In this document: piece after piece, positions 1-9,132 of the stretch
Layout: each line of letters begins with the position of its first letter
Position numbering within the stretch: position 1 is the stretch's first letter
From: Synechococcus sp. WH 8016
Lineage (GTDB): Bacteria > Cyanobacteriota > Cyanobacteriia > PCC-6307 > Cyanobiaceae
Direction: 5' to 3'
DNA: 64,000 nt
Assembly: GCF_000230675.1 (NCBI RefSeq)
Contig: NZ_AGIK01000006.1
Coordinates: 62,001-126,000 of the forward strand
Program-made: the position numbers and the translations under genes
The notes under the pieces: model-generated
Database searches by the model: none
The model's input: the letters and a program-made list of their open reading frames with translations, nothing else
What the model was told of the DNA's origin: nothing

Positions 1-387
1 GGTGGCGAAATCCTTCACCACCACGAGATCCTCAATACGCGCCATGAGGGCGGTACGGAGGGCTGAACGACGCTCCTTACGGTTCATCGCAAGGTTGTAG
101 GACCGGGGCTTCGGTCCAAAAATGATGCCGCCACCCGGACGCAGTGGAGTGCGAACAGATCCCTGGCGTGCGCGGCCCGTACCTTTTTGTTTGTAGGGCT
201 TGCGTCCACCACCTCTCACCTCTGATCGGGTCAGGGTGCTTGCGGTGCCTTGGCGGCTATGGGCCTGCTGACGCAGCACTGCGCGATGCATCAGGTCAAG
301 GGCACTGGTTTCCTTGGCAACCTTCAAGTCAAGGCTTGCCTTGCCAGCTTCTTTCCCTTGCCAATCGCGAACGATGCAGTTAGCCAT
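1..387 (-). CDS. rplD: 50S ribosomal protein L4 (partial, C-terminus beyond window)
   Basis: Large-subunit ribosomal protein L4, which binds 23S rRNA near the exit tunnel. Only the first 129 codons are in the window. The translation begins [20 protein letters not shown] and contains the family's conserved basic loop ([20 protein letters not shown]) near residues 58-77, followed by [11 protein letters not shown]. The ATG overlaps the rplC stop by one base (TGATG), so the two are translationally coupled. This is the usual L3-L4 order of the S10 operon. The identity is secure. Confidence 0.97.
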   Translation of the reverse strand, partial: MANCIVRDWQGKEAGKASLDLKVAKETSALDLMHRAVLRQQAHSRQGTASTLTRSEVRGGGRKPYKQKGTGRARQGSVRTPLRPGGGIIFGPKPRSYNLAMNRKERRSALRTALMARIEDLVVVKDFAT

Positions 388-1043
388 CACTTACCTCCTT
401 TAGCGGGCTTGGCGCCCACCCGGTTTGCGGGACGGATGTTCAGCAATGAACCTGGTTTCCCGGGAACAGAACCTTTCACCACAAGAAGGTTGCGATCGCT
501 GTCAATTTTCAGGATCGTCAAACCACGGGTGGTGATTTTTTTGCCGCCGTAGCGACCGGACATCCGCTTGCCTGGATAGATCCTGCCTGGCGTTGTGCCG
601 GCACCGATCGAACCGGGTTGGCGATGATTTTTGGAGCCGTGCGTCATAGGACCACGACTGAAACCATGGCGCTTTTGCAGACCAGCAAAGCCACGACCCA
701 TGGTGTCGCCACTGACGTCTACTTTTTGGCCAGCCGTGAAATCACCCACGGTGATGGCGCCACCCACCTGAATCCCGTCGAGATCGTCGACGCGGTATTC
801 ACAGAGGTGGCGAAGGAGATCTTCGCCGGATTTGGCGAGATGGCCTTTCGCAGGCTTATTGATCAGCTTTTCGCGAATGTCGCCAAAGCCAATCTGTACG
901 GCTTGGTAGCCGTCAGTGTCTGAACTTTTGAGCTGGGTGATGCGGCAAGGACCCGCTTCGATCAATGTGACCGGAACGGCTTTTCCTTGCTCGTCGAAGA
1001 ATTGGGACATGCCCAATTTCTTCCCAAGAATGCCGATAGACAT
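387..1043 (-). CDS. rplC: 50S ribosomal protein L3
   Basis: Ribosomal protein L3, 218 aa, which binds 23S rRNA and is placed early in 50S assembly. It starts [20 protein letters not shown] and carries the conserved central block ([20 protein letters not shown], then [10 protein letters not shown]) around residues 118-145, with the glutamine methylated in other bacteria inside that block. It is the first gene of the minus-strand ribosomal operon here; rplD follows with a one-base overlap. The promoter should lie in the divergent gap between this start and ndhN. Confidence 0.98.
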   Translation of the reverse strand: MSIGILGKKLGMSQFFDEQGKAVPVTLIEAGPCRITQLKSSDTDGYQAVQIGFGDIREKLINKPAKGHLAKSGEDLLRHLCEYRVDDLDGIQVGGAITVGDFTAGQKVDVSGDTMGRGFAGLQKRHGFSRGPMTHGSKNHRQPGSIGAGTTPGRIYPGKRMSGRYGGKKITTRGLTILKIDSDRNLLVVKGSVPGKPGSLLNIRPANRVGAKPAKGGK

Positions 1044-1432
1044 GGAGGTAAGAACGCCAGCGTGAACAACCGCTTAATCACAAAGGAATGAAGAGGCCTA
1101 AAAGGGCGCTGATCGTATTAACGCAGTCATGACCGTCATCCTCTCGCCAATGGCGAACAAGAAGGCGGATTGGGGCTAGCGAGCGAATCAGCTGGCTGAG
1201 ACTTTCCGTGCAATGGTTTGCTCGGTGAGTTTCTCGGCAGGACCACCAATGAATTGGTGAGGCTGCTCTGGCCTAGGGATCCGGCGCAAACGCCGAACCT
1301 GCTCTGCGATCTGGAGGCCCGGCTAGCGGGCGGGCACAGTTCAACAGTGCAAACAAAGACACTACAGCATTGCGATCAAGCCCCTAACTGGTGGCGTTTA
1401 ACTGCCAGAATCCTGTTATTCGATCCAATTTC
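1044..1432. other. Divergent intergenic region rplC / ndhN
   Basis: A gap of 389 bases between two divergently transcribed genes. It should hold the promoters of the ribosomal operon (minus) and of ndhN-ldpA (plus). I see no tRNA, strong hairpin or repeat. An open frame crosses part of it on the plus strand but lacks a convincing start or recognisable protein, so I do not call a gene. Confidence 0.5.
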
Positions 1433-1894
1433 ATGCCGCTGCTGCTGTCTGGTCGTGGTTTCCGCCGTGAGCTGGAGTCGGCAGGTTGCATGGCTGTGTT
1501 TGCGCCCCTCGAGGGTGGTGCTGAAACGCGTTTGTTGCGCCGATTGCGCGGAGCTGGGTATCGCACGCAGCTTTCCTCTGCCCGCGGTCTGGGCGATCCA
1601 GAGGTGTTTTTATTCCAAAAACATGGCATTCGTCCGCCCCACCTCGGGCATCAAAGTGTTGGCCGCGGTGCGGCTGTGGGGGAGGTTCAGGAGGTGATGC
1701 CACTCCTTGGTGAAGCGATGTTGGGGACGAAACCGGTTGCGTTATGGCTGCTTGAAGGCCAAGTCCTATCGCGCTCAGAATTGTCAGCCCTGTGTGATCT
1801 GTGTCGTCGAGAGCCTCGTTTGAAAGTGGTGGTTGAAATGGGAGGCGCGCGAAGCCTTCGTTGGCAACCCATGAATGAGCTTCTGAACAACTGA
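1433..1894 (+). CDS. ndhN: NAD(P)H-quinone oxidoreductase subunit N (NDH-1)
   Basis: Subunit of the cyanobacterial NDH-1 complex in the thylakoid membrane, which serves cyclic electron flow and respiration; NdhN belongs to the peripheral oxygenic-type subunits. The 153-aa product starts [15 protein letters not shown] and contains the family blocks [50 protein letters not shown] and [10 protein letters not shown] chose the ATG at 1433 over an upstream in-frame start at 1391 because marine Synechococcus homologues begin at MPLLL. ldpA follows after 8 bases, so the two are probably cotranscribed. Confidence 0.93.
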   Translation: MPLLLSGRGFRRELESAGCMAVFAPLEGGAETRLLRRLRGAGYRTQLSSARGLGDPEVFLFQKHGIRPPHLGHQSVGRGAAVGEVQEVMPLLGEAMLGTKPVALWLLEGQVLSRSELSALCDLCRREPRLKVVVEMGGARSLRWQPMNELLNN

Positions 1895-1902
1895 ATTCCA
1901 CC

Positions 1903-2934
1903 GTGACCACTGCTCTGCAGAGAGCGGATCCCGGTGAGCTCGCTCTGGCGAATGGATCCTGGGTCAAGTTGATCTGCGGAGCCAGCAACCAAGATTTGGC
2001 CACGATCGGAGATCTTTGCGCGCTCTTCGCTGTTGCAGGCGTTCACTGCGTGGACGTGGCTGCAGACGCTGCCGTTGTGCGTGCTGCTCGTGAGGGACTC
2101 GACTGGGCCTGGGAGCGCACCAGGCGACGCCCCTGGTTGATGGTGAGTGTGAGTGACGGACATGATGCCCATTTCCGCAAGGCGGTTTTTGATCCAGACC
2201 TTTGCCCTCCAGATTGCTCACGGCCTTGTGAGCGCGTGTGTCCAGCCGATGCCATCCGGGCAGGTGTCGGCGTTGATGAACGGCTTTGCTACGGGTGCGG
2301 TCGCTGTTGGCCGGCATGCCCGCCCCAAATCATTCAATCCTTGGATCGTCGGGTGGGCCTGCATGACTTGGCTTCCCTTCTTCAATCCTTGCGTCCCGAT
2401 GCTTTGGAAATTCATACGGCGCCAGGGCGCATGCCTGCTTTTCAGGCAACCCTGGAACAGGTTCGTCTCGCGGATGTCCCCCTGAGGCGGCTGTCAGTGA
2501 GTTGTGGACTGGAAGGCCATCAGGTCACGGTGGAGTCGCTTTCCAGAGAACTGTGGCAGCGCCATCAAGCCTTGCGTGCGCATCAACAACGCCCGCTTTG
2601 GCAGCTTGATGGTCGTCCCATGAGCGGTGACCTTGGGGTTGGGACGGCCCGTGCCGCCGTTGGTTTGTGGGAGCGGCTTCAGCCCTTGGCGCCGCCTGGT
2701 CCCCTGCAGTTGGCTGGTGGGACCAATACAGCAACGGTTGGATTGCTGCCATCCCAAGGGGGAGCGATGGGACCTGCTGGTGTTGCTTTTGGTGGGGTGG
2801 CGAGGGCGCTGGTGCAGCCCTTTTTTCAAGCGGCGCAAGACCGGGGATGTCGTTTGCGCGACTGGCCGGATGGCTGGGCTCAGTCTCTGCAAGCTGCTCG
2901 CCTGATGATTGCTCCCTGGTTGCGGCGTAGCTGA
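1903..2934 (+). CDS. ldpA: Light-dependent period protein LdpA (Fe-S protein)
   Basis: LdpA is an iron-sulfur protein that links cellular redox state to the circadian clock in Synechococcus elongatus. The 343-aa product has two ferredoxin-like cysteine clusters around residues 100-150 (CPPDCSRPCERVCP and CYGCGRCWPACPP), consistent with two [4Fe-4S] centres. The start is GTG at 1903, eight bases after ndhN. The C-terminal half is an Ala/Gly/Leu-rich globular region including GGTNTATVGLLPSQGG. Assignment rests on the cysteine pattern and overall similarity; the clock role is known from the freshwater homologue only. Confidence 0.88.
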   Translation: MTTALQRADPGELALANGSWVKLICGASNQDLATIGDLCALFAVAGVHCVDVAADAAVVRAAREGLDWAWERTRRRPWLMVSVSDGHDAHFRKAVFDPDLCPPDCSRPCERVCPADAIRAGVGVDERLCYGCGRCWPACPPQIIQSLDRRVGLHDLASLLQSLRPDALEIHTAPGRMPAFQATLEQVRLADVPLRRLSVSCGLEGHQVTVESLSRELWQRHQALRAHQQRPLWQLDGRPMSGDLGVGTARAAVGLWERLQPLAPPGPLQLAGGTNTATVGLLPSQGGAMGPAGVAFGGVARALVQPFFQAAQDRGCRLRDWPDGWAQSLQAARLMIAPWLRRS

Positions 2935-3000
2935 TCGCACTCCAACCTCCTGCTCCTCTTGCTATGACTGTTTTCGGTCCGATTGCTGGCCGGCTGAGCC

Positions 3001-4632
3001 ATGACGACCGAGCGCATTACCGACGACTTAAACCGACTCGTTTCTTTGCTTCCAGCAGAGCTTCAAGCCTCGTTGGCTTCCCCGGAGTCCAGAGACCAAC
3101 TGCTCGAGGTGGTTCTCGACCTTGGACGTGTTCCAGAAGCTCGATATTCAGGTGGGTCCACCCCCCTTGGAACCAGCACCATTACGCGCGCCGATCTGCA
3201 GGCGATGGTGGAACGTCTCGGCCAGTTTGGCTCTGATAACAGGGCGGGCATTGAGCGAACCTTGCATCGGATCAGTGCCATCCGTAACCGCCGAGGGGAG
3301 GTGGTGGGTTTGACCTGCCGCGTTGGTCGCGCGGTGTTCGGGACGGTGGCGATGGTGCGCGATCTTCTCTATAGCGGTGAGTCCTTGCTTCTGATGGGCC
3401 GGCCCGGGGTCGGGAAGACAACGGCCTTGCGCGAGATCGCTCGCGTTCTCTCCGATGATCTGGGGAAGCGTGTTGTGGTGATCGACACCAGCAATGAAAT
3501 AGCGGGGGATGGCGATATCCCCCACCCTGCGATTGGTCGAGCGCGGCGCATGCAGGTGGCACGCCCAGAGCTTCAGCATCACGTGATGATCGAGGCCGTG
3601 GAAAACCACATGCCTGAGGTGATCGTGATTGACGAAATCGGCACCGAGTTGGAAGCGCGTGCAGCCCGCACGATCGCGGAACGGGGGGTGACGTTGGTGG
3701 CGACAGCGCACGGCAATGCCCTGTCCAACTTGATCAAAAATCCAACCCTGTGCGATCTCATTGGTGGCATTGAATCCGTCACCCTGGGCGACGATGAGGC
3801 GCGTCGTCGTCGCAGTCAAAAAACGGTGCTGGAGCGGGCGGCGGAACCGACCTTCTCAATGGCCGTTGAGATACACAGTCGTAGTCATTGGGCCGTGTAT
3901 CGAGAGGTGGGACGAGCGGTTGATGCCTTGCTACGCGGGCATGTTCCCAGTCCTGAAGAGCGGAAGATGGCCTCCGATGGACGCGTTCTGCGCGTTGAAC
4001 CCCAGGTGTCTCCCTCGCCCTTGCGTCGCCCTTCCTTGGCGCCGGTCCCGCTTCCAGATCCCGTTGATCCAAACCCACATCAACCCGTGGAGATGGGGTC
4101 TGCACCGTCAGCGTTAAAGGAGGCTCAGGCGCCGTCAACGCTGCTTCAGGTTCTCTGTTGTGGCCTGAGCGAGCAACGGCTGGATGAAGCGGTTCGCCGA
4201 CATGACTGGGCTGTGCAAGCGGTGGATGATCTCGTGCAGGCCGATGTGGTGCTGAGCGTTCGCCAAGGACTTGGCCGTCAACCTGAGCTGCGTCGTCAAG
4301 CGAGAGACGCAGGCGTTCCCATCTTGGTGATCAAATCCGACACCCTCCCTCAAGTGGAGAGGGCCTTGGAGCGTTTGTTGATGCGCCGTGATCATGGAGT
4401 GAGCGATCGAGACTCTGCGGACTCTGGTGATCAGTCCGATGCCTCTGCTGCTCTTGAGGAATGCCGTCTGGCCGTTGAGCAGGTGGTGGTTCCGCAAGGC
4501 CGTCCCGTGGAGCTGCTTCCCCGCAACGACGATGTGCGCCAAATGCAGGCAGAGCTCGTTACGCGCTACCGCCTTCGTAGCGATGTGTATGGCACCAGTG
4601 GTCAGCGGCGACTGAGAGTGTTTCCACCTTGA
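3001..4632 (+). CDS. Ycf45-like AAA ATPase with C-terminal R3H domain
   Basis: A 543-aa ATPase of the Ycf45/SpoIIIAA-related family, conserved in cyanobacteria and some plastids. The Walker A motif GRPGVGKTT is near residues 133-141 and a Walker B-like VIVIDEIG near 204-211. A variable linker rich in Pro and Ser (about 320-380) precedes a second domain and a C-terminal R3H-type domain (VELLPRNDDVRQMQAELVTR). The conserved Arg of the R3H signature is present, but Ala stands where the His is expected. R3H domains bind single-stranded nucleic acid, so a DNA/RNA-handling ATPase is plausible; the precise function is unknown. Confidence 0.85.
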   Translation: MTTERITDDLNRLVSLLPAELQASLASPESRDQLLEVVLDLGRVPEARYSGGSTPLGTSTITRADLQAMVERLGQFGSDNRAGIERTLHRISAIRNRRGEVVGLTCRVGRAVFGTVAMVRDLLYSGESLLLMGRPGVGKTTALREIARVLSDDLGKRVVVIDTSNEIAGDGDIPHPAIGRARRMQVARPELQHHVMIEAVENHMPEVIVIDEIGTELEARAARTIAERGVTLVATAHGNALSNLIKNPTLCDLIGGIESVTLGDDEARRRRSQKTVLERAAEPTFSMAVEIHSRSHWAVYREVGRAVDALLRGHVPSPEERKMASDGRVLRVEPQVSPSPLRRPSLAPVPLPDPVDPNPHQPVEMGSAPSALKEAQAPSTLLQVLCCGLSEQRLDEAVRRHDWAVQAVDDLVQADVVLSVRQGLGRQPELRRQARDAGVPILVIKSDTLPQVERALERLLMRRDHGVSDRDSADSGDQSDASAALEECRLAVEQVVVPQGRPVELLPRNDDVRQMQAELVTRYRLRSDVYGTSGQRRLRVFPP

Positions 4633-4706
4633 ATCAGGGATTCGTTGTGAGAGGTGGATTGACGAAGGTCACTATGTTGTGGGTAACTATGTATGCACTA
4701 GCAGGG

Positions 4707-4723
4707 ACCACCAGTTTGGTGGT
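4707..4723 (+). other. Short stem-loop upstream of tRNA-Gln
   Basis: ACCACCA at 4707-4713 pairs with TGGTGGT at 4717-4723 around a three-base loop. There is no downstream T-run, so it is not a classical terminator. It sits between the Ycf45-like gene and tRNA-Gln and could slow read-through. The function is unproven. Confidence 0.3.
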
Positions 4724-4739
4724 GCTGAGCTGGGGTTAA

Positions 4740-4811
4740 TGGGCCGTCGCCAAGCGGTAAGGCAGCGGGTTTTGGTCTCGCCATTCCTAGGTTCGAATCC
4801 TAGCGGCCCAG
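4740..4811 (+). tRNA. tRNA-Gln (anticodon TTG)
   Basis: Cloverleaf of 72 nt. The 5' TGGGCCG pairs fully with CGGCCCA at the 3' end, followed by discriminator G, as expected for glutamine. The anticodon loop centres on TTG within GGGTTTTGGTCTC, and the T arm reads CTAGGTTCGAATCCTAG. CCA is not encoded. It lies 16 bases before the next coding sequence. Confidence 0.97.
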
Positions 4812-4827
4812 TTTTTCCGGATTCCCG

Positions 4828-5592
4828 GTGTCACTACAGCCTCTCCTCGTTTTCGATTTCGACGGGGTGATCCTCGACGGGATGGACGAATACTGGTCGA
4901 GTTCCCGAGCAGCTTGCCGATCCCTGCTCCAGGGGGCGCTCCTGCCGGAGCACACACCGAACAGTTTCCGTCAGTTGCGTCCATGGGTGCACCACGGCTG
5001 GGAGATGGTCCTGATCGCTGCCTTGCTTCAAGAGTCCGATGGACCGTTGCAGCGTCTTGGTGTCGATGCTTTTGCCGCTGATTATGACCAGCAGCTCCAA
5101 GCCTGTCTCCATCGGTTTGGATGGAAGACACCGCTGCTTCAAGACTCCCTGGAACGCGTTCGTCGTCAGGCCGTGTCTGCTGATCGTTCCGGCTGGGTGG
5201 CATTGCATCAGCCGTTTGAGGGGGTGCCGGAGCGTTTGTCGCGCTTGGAGGAGGAGGGGGTGGCTTGGTCTGTGCTCACCACAAAAGGGCGTGATTTCAC
5301 GGCCGAGTTGCTTGATGCTTTCCAGCTTCGACCCGTACGCCTTGATGGCAGAGAGTCCGGGCCAAAGCCTGAGGTGTTGGTGCGATTGCGCCGTGAATGG
5401 GCGCTGAGGGGGTTTGTGGAAGATCGGCGGGCCACCCTTGAAGCGGTGTTGGAGACTCCAGGGCTAGAGGGGCTGCAGTGCTTTTTGGCCGATTGGGGAT
5501 ACCTGCGTCCGGCAGACCGAGAGGGGTTGCCGGAAGGGCTTGATTTGCTTTCGGCCAGCCAATTTGCAGCCCCCTTGGCGATCTGGCCCTGA
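4828..5592 (+). CDS. HAD-superfamily hydrolase
   Basis: A 254-aa protein opening with a typical HAD motif I (LLVFDFDGVILDG, nucleophile Asp plus Asp at +2) at residues 6-18. Motif II is probably in SVLTTKGRDFTAELLD near 151-166, and GPKPEVL near 187-193 supplies the motif III Lys. Motif IV is likely the FLADWG segment near 219-224. Substrate is unknown; many such proteins are phosphatases. The start is GTG at 4828, immediately after tRNA-Gln. It is cytosolic, with no signal peptide. Confidence 0.8.
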   Translation: MSLQPLLVFDFDGVILDGMDEYWSSSRAACRSLLQGALLPEHTPNSFRQLRPWVHHGWEMVLIAALLQESDGPLQRLGVDAFAADYDQQLQACLHRFGWKTPLLQDSLERVRRQAVSADRSGWVALHQPFEGVPERLSRLEEEGVAWSVLTTKGRDFTAELLDAFQLRPVRLDGRESGPKPEVLVRLRREWALRGFVEDRRATLEAVLETPGLEGLQCFLADWGYLRPADREGLPEGLDLLSASQFAAPLAIWP

Positions 5593-5601
5593 TTCGATAA
5601 C

Positions 5602-5614
5602 GTACATGTGTACT
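5602..5614. promoter_or_regulatory. Candidate LexA (SOS) box upstream of recA
   Basis: GTACATGTGTACT fits the cyanobacterial LexA consensus RGTACNNNDGTWCB except for the first position, where C replaces the purine. It lies about 130 bases before the recA start and just after the end of the HAD gene. Position and match make it a reasonable SOS operator, but no binding evidence is available from sequence. Confidence 0.6.
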
Positions 5615-5745
5615 AGATGAGACAAGTGGTGTTGGCCGGGGCACTGGATGATCTGTCCAGTGTTGAGTCGACTTCAGTTTGCGGGTCTTCCGCCGGCTGA
5701 ATCGGCGACCTGCGGCACCTGTTTGCTCCTTAACTGTTCATTGCT

Positions 5746-6894
5746 ATGCCAGCCGACGTGAAAGCCGCTCAGTCCTCCCAAGGAAATCCCCGTCCAGGGG
5801 AAAAGGACAAGGCCTTGGACCTTGTGCTCGGTCAAATCGAGCGAAATTTTGGGAAGGGTTCGATCATGCGTTTGGGAGATGCCTCCCGAATGCGGGTGGA
5901 AACCATCTCCACGGGGGCTCTCACTCTGGATCTAGCCCTTGGTGGTGGGTACCCCAAGGGGCGAGTGGTGGAGGTCTATGGACCTGAAAGTTCAGGAAAA
6001 ACCACGCTCACGCTTCATGCCATCGCTGAGGTGCAAAAGCGTGGAGGGGTGGCGGCCTTCGTCGATGCCGAGCACGCCCTTGATCCTGTCTATGCGGCTT
6101 CTCTCGGCGTTGACATTGAAAATCTGCTGGTCTCCCAACCGGATACGGGTGAGATGGCGCTTGAGATCGTCGATCAGTTGGTTCGCTCTGCTGCGGTCGA
6201 CATTGTGGTGGTCGACTCGGTTGCCGCGCTGACACCTCGCGCTGAGATTGAGGGGGAAATGGGGGATTTGGCTGTTGGAGCGCAAGCGCGCCTGATGAGC
6301 CAAGCCATGCGCAAGATCACTGGCAACATTGGCAAGTCAGGTTGCACCGTGATCTTCCTGAACCAGCTTCGCTTGAAGATCGGAGTGACCTACGGCAATC
6401 CCGAAACCACCACTGGCGGCAATGCACTGAAGTTTTACGCCTCGGTAAGACTCGATATTCGCCGGATCCAAACCCTGAAGCGCGGCACTGAGGAGTACGG
6501 CATTCGGGCGAAGGTCAAGGTGGCGAAAAACAAGGTGGCACCTCCGTTTCGCATTGCTGAGTTCGATATTTTGTTTGGGCGTGGGATCAGCACGCTCGGA
6601 TGTGTTCTCGACTTGGCCGAGGAAACGGGTGTGGTGACGCGCAAAGGGGCCTGGTACAGCTACGAGGGCGACAACATTGGTCAAGGTCGTGACAACACCA
6701 TCGGCTGGCTCGAGCAAAACCCTGATGCCAAGGAGGCCATCGAAGTGCTTGTGCGTCAGAAGTTGACCGAAGGATCGGAAGTGACGGCGAATTCGATGCG
6801 TCCTTTGGCTGCTGCGGCCCGGTCAGCTGCAGCTAAGCCTGCGGCGAAACCGGCTGACACGGATAAAAAGTCCGCTGTTGATGGGGCTGCTTAG
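5746..6894 (+). CDS. recA: Recombinase RecA
   Basis: RecA, 382 aa, forms ATP-dependent filaments on single-stranded DNA for homologous recombination and promotes LexA self-cleavage. Visible landmarks are Walker [10 protein letters not shown] at residues 79-87, the Walker B region [20 protein letters not shown], the L2 loop [20 protein letters not shown], and FGRGIST in the C-terminal part. The last about 40 residues are Ala/Lys-rich, as is common. A candidate LexA box is upstream. The 3' end overlaps the convergent DUF1815 gene by four bases. Confidence 0.99.
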   Translation: MPADVKAAQSSQGNPRPGEKDKALDLVLGQIERNFGKGSIMRLGDASRMRVETISTGALTLDLALGGGYPKGRVVEVYGPESSGKTTLTLHAIAEVQKRGGVAAFVDAEHALDPVYAASLGVDIENLLVSQPDTGEMALEIVDQLVRSAAVDIVVVDSVAALTPRAEIEGEMGDLAVGAQARLMSQAMRKITGNIGKSGCTVIFLNQLRLKIGVTYGNPETTTGGNALKFYASVRLDIRRIQTLKRGTEEYGIRAKVKVAKNKVAPPFRIAEFDILFGRGISTLGCVLDLAEETGVVTRKGAWYSYEGDNIGQGRDNTIGWLEQNPDAKEAIEVLVRQKLTEGSEVTANSMRPLAAAARSAAAKPAAKPADTDKKSAVDGAA

Positions 6895-7244
6895 CGGCTG
6901 GCGGTTTCAGGAGTGCTGCCCGTGGTGGCGCGCTCCTGAATGGTGGTAGCGATGCGTTGAAGCTCCTGAATGGCTTCAGCGCCCTCAAATTTCACGAGTT
7001 CTCGTCCATTGCGGGATTCAACCCAGCTGATCCCGAAATCGGAGACAAGAAAACGCACGAGGTGTTGATCCCCGAGTTCGGCTACGAACGATGCGCCATG
7101 GCCGTCATGGCCTTGGCCGTCATCGCAGCCGTAGCAGGTGGCGACGATCCCTTGCTTTTGAAGACTTGAAGCAAGGGCATGAAGGCTCATGACCAAGTCT
7201 TGAACGACGGTGCGGTACTGATCGGCAAGGCGTGAAAACATCAC
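6891..7244 (-). CDS. DUF1815 family protein
   Basis: A 117-aa conserved cyanobacterial protein of unknown function. Recognisable features are the N-terminal [20 protein letters not shown], a [16 protein letters not shown] segment, and [14 protein letters not shown] followed by [15 protein letters not shown]. It has no signal peptide or transmembrane segment. It is convergent with recA, with overlapping stop codons. Adjacent in-frame ATGs at 7244 and 7241 are both possible starts. Confidence 0.85.
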   Translation of the reverse strand: MMFSRLADQYRTVVQDLVMSLHALASSLQKQGIVATCYGCDDGQGHDGHGASFVAELGDQHLVRFLVSDFGISWVESRNGRELVKFEGAEAIQELQRIATTIQERATTGSTPETASR

Positions 7245-7254
7245 GGGCTCAGGA

Positions 7255-7277
7255 AACCTTTAGGAATTCTAAAGGTT
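7255..7277. terminator. Stem-loop between DUF2839 and DUF1815 genes
   Basis: AACCTTTAG (7255-7263) and CTAAAGGTT (7269-7277) form a 9-bp stem with a five-base loop. A run of four T follows on the plus strand; on the minus strand only short T-tracts follow. It may terminate or attenuate minus-strand transcription between the two small genes. This is a weak call. Confidence 0.35.
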
Positions 7278-7330
7278 TTGACCGGGGTTTTGTTGAGCGC
7301 CTTCTGGTTGGGCGGCTTTCGGCTGAAGCG

Positions 7331-7570
7331 TTAGGGCATGTCTGCCAGCGTCCACCAGCCCGCCGCCGGTCCGATGAAGCGCACCACGATCCAAAACACC
7401 ACCAGCCCTCCAATGCCGATCCAGGCTCCCCGGGTTGTGAGGGCAACAAATTGCTGGGATTGGCTGCGGGTTAACGGCAACCAAGCAACGATTCGCTCGC
7501 TGTCCTTGGGGTCAGATTTGCGTTGCTTGGGAGGTAGTCCCTGGCTGTTGCGACGTCGAGCTTCTCCCAT
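7331..7570 (-). CDS. DUF2839 family small membrane protein
   Basis: A 79-aa protein beginning MGEARRRNSQGLPPKQRK, the typical opening of the cyanobacterial DUF2839 family. A basic, soluble N-terminus is followed by one probable transmembrane helix (GAWIGIGGLVVFWIVVRFIG). I chose the ATG at 7570 rather than 7597 because the family begins at MGEARRR. Function is unknown; topology suggests a small thylakoid or plasma-membrane protein. Confidence 0.8.
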   Translation of the reverse strand: MGEARRRNSQGLPPKQRKSDPKDSERIVAWLPLTRSQSQQFVALTTRGAWIGIGGLVVFWIVVRFIGPAAGWWTLADMP

Positions 7571-7611
7571 CGAGGCAGGCTGATTGGCAGATATCAAGAC
7601 TAGAGAGGGTG

Positions 7612-9066
7612 TCAGTCCGGCAACAGCCTCTGGAGGGGAGACCAGGGTTCGAGGGCGCGCAGGACCTGCTTGCCCCAGCTCCGTGCACGGACCCTCCCAT
7701 CCAAAATGGCCAGCCGTCCGCCGCTCTGCCTTAAGGGCGCGATCGCTGGAACCAGCTTTGCTAGCGCTTCCGGCAGAAGTAAGTCACGGAACCAATCCCT
7801 CCCGAGCTTTTTCAACGATTCCACCCGAGCAGCCGTGAGCGGATCTTCCAAGCTGGAGACAGGAAGCAGGGCAACGATGAGCTGATCCAAGGCCGGTAGC
7901 TGGTTCTGATGGTTCATCCACCACGACCAACTGCAGCAGATCACTCCGTTGGCTTCCGGTGCTGTGCCTTGATGAATCACTCTGCTGCCAAATTCTCCAG
8001 CGAGTTCGCTGGTGAGTTTTTGCCTTAGCCCTGGATCGTCCAGGAGAACCAGGGTCAGTCCGCGCCGCCCAAGAATCAAGCGCCGACATTGATCGAGCAG
8101 ATGCTCCGCATAGATCGCCGTATTCGGCAACGGTTGCCGTCTGGGGGCGAACAACCGCAGCGGTTCCGTGTGCATTCGATCGTGGAGCTGGATGTCCACC
8201 ACGGCCCCTGACTCTGGCGTCCGTTCAGCGGTATGCCTGGGCCGCTCCAGGGATACACCATCCGTTTGCAGAAGAATCGAAGGGTGTTGCTCCAGCAGAG
8301 AACGAAGCGTTTGTAGCGGTTCTAGGGGTTGAAGCGTCCAAGTCCATTGCAGCAGGTTGTGGTCGAGATGCGCCCAGCTGGCCCATTGCGAACTCTGGAG
8401 CGTTAACAACTCAGTCCAGGGCTCTGGCGCAGACCCAAGCAAACCGATCAAGTCGCGCAGGCTCACCAATGCGCTGCTTGGCATGGGCAGCTCGCAACTG
8501 GATCGGCTGGAGACGGCGAACAATTGGCGGCTGAGGCGCTCGTGTAGGTCGAGGAGAGCAGGACCTGCTGTTGGGTAGGCCTGACGCAACCGATCCCAAT
8601 CCTGGGTCGCGATGGTGAGCCCCATCGCTTGGCGCAGGTGGTGCGCCAACGATTCCGCTTCAGGAATGATCAACTGATGCGAAGGTTTGAAGCCGCCTTG
8701 GCGGTGAACTTTGACCAGTTCGGCCGGAGAGAGCAGCCAGAGTTGTGGGCCGGGGGGAGCAGAGCTGCCACTCCAACAGGCAAGCCTTAGGCCACCCTGG
8801 CGAAGACGGGGCAGTTCCACTTGAAGAAAGCGTTGCCGTTGGCGTTCATCGAGCACCAGCACACAGTCTTTGGAATGCAGGCAAAGAGGAACGAGCAACC
8901 CCAGCCACCAGCGATCCCGCTCACCCGCAGATAACCGGATGCGGGTGCGATCTTGTCTGCGCAAGCTGCGACCGATCAGACGGCTAAGCGTCAGATGGTG
9001 CTCCCATGGCATCTCCTCGAGATGGAGAAGTTGCTTGAGCTGCTGATGGGCTTGGACTTCCAGCAT
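7612..9066 (-). CDS. DinG/helicase-C2-like protein
   Basis: A 484-aa protein whose C-terminal part resembles the second helicase domain of DinG-type superfamily 2 helicases: SLKKLGRDWFRDLLLPEALAKL followed by RQSGGRLAILDGRVRARSWG near residues 445-465, equivalent to the family's GRLIR..D.G...LDxR end. I see no intact Walker A or iron-sulfur cysteine cluster in the N-terminal half, so the enzyme may be divergent or inactive. It could act in DNA repair; recA lies two genes away, but no operon link exists. Confidence 0.6.
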   Translation of the reverse strand: MLEVQAHQQLKQLLHLEEMPWEHHLTLSRLIGRSLRRQDRTRIRLSAGERDRWWLGLLVPLCLHSKDCVLVLDERQRQRFLQVELPRLRQGGLRLACWSGSSAPPGPQLWLLSPAELVKVHRQGGFKPSHQLIIPEAESLAHHLRQAMGLTIATQDWDRLRQAYPTAGPALLDLHERLSRQLFAVSSRSSCELPMPSSALVSLRDLIGLLGSAPEPWTELLTLQSSQWASWAHLDHNLLQWTWTLQPLEPLQTLRSLLEQHPSILLQTDGVSLERPRHTAERTPESGAVVDIQLHDRMHTEPLRLFAPRRQPLPNTAIYAEHLLDQCRRLILGRRGLTLVLLDDPGLRQKLTSELAGEFGSRVIHQGTAPEANGVICCSWSWWMNHQNQLPALDQLIVALLPVSSLEDPLTAARVESLKKLGRDWFRDLLLPEALAKLVPAIAPLRQSGGRLAILDGRVRARSWGKQVLRALEPWSPLQRLLPD

Positions 9067-9132
9067 CCAAGGAGCCTAAGCAGTGCCCTGAATGGGTTTG
9101 GTTCATGCGGATCGATCGATCAACATGGGTGA

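Noticed and set aside
1218-1697. Plus-strand open frame overlapping the start of ndhN
   Set aside because: It runs through ndhN in another frame; the ndhN translation is strongly conserved, this one is Cys/Trp/Arg-rich noise.
3148-3819. Minus-strand open frame inside the Ycf45-like gene
   Set aside because: Shadow of the coding strand; it covers the Walker A region and has no homology.
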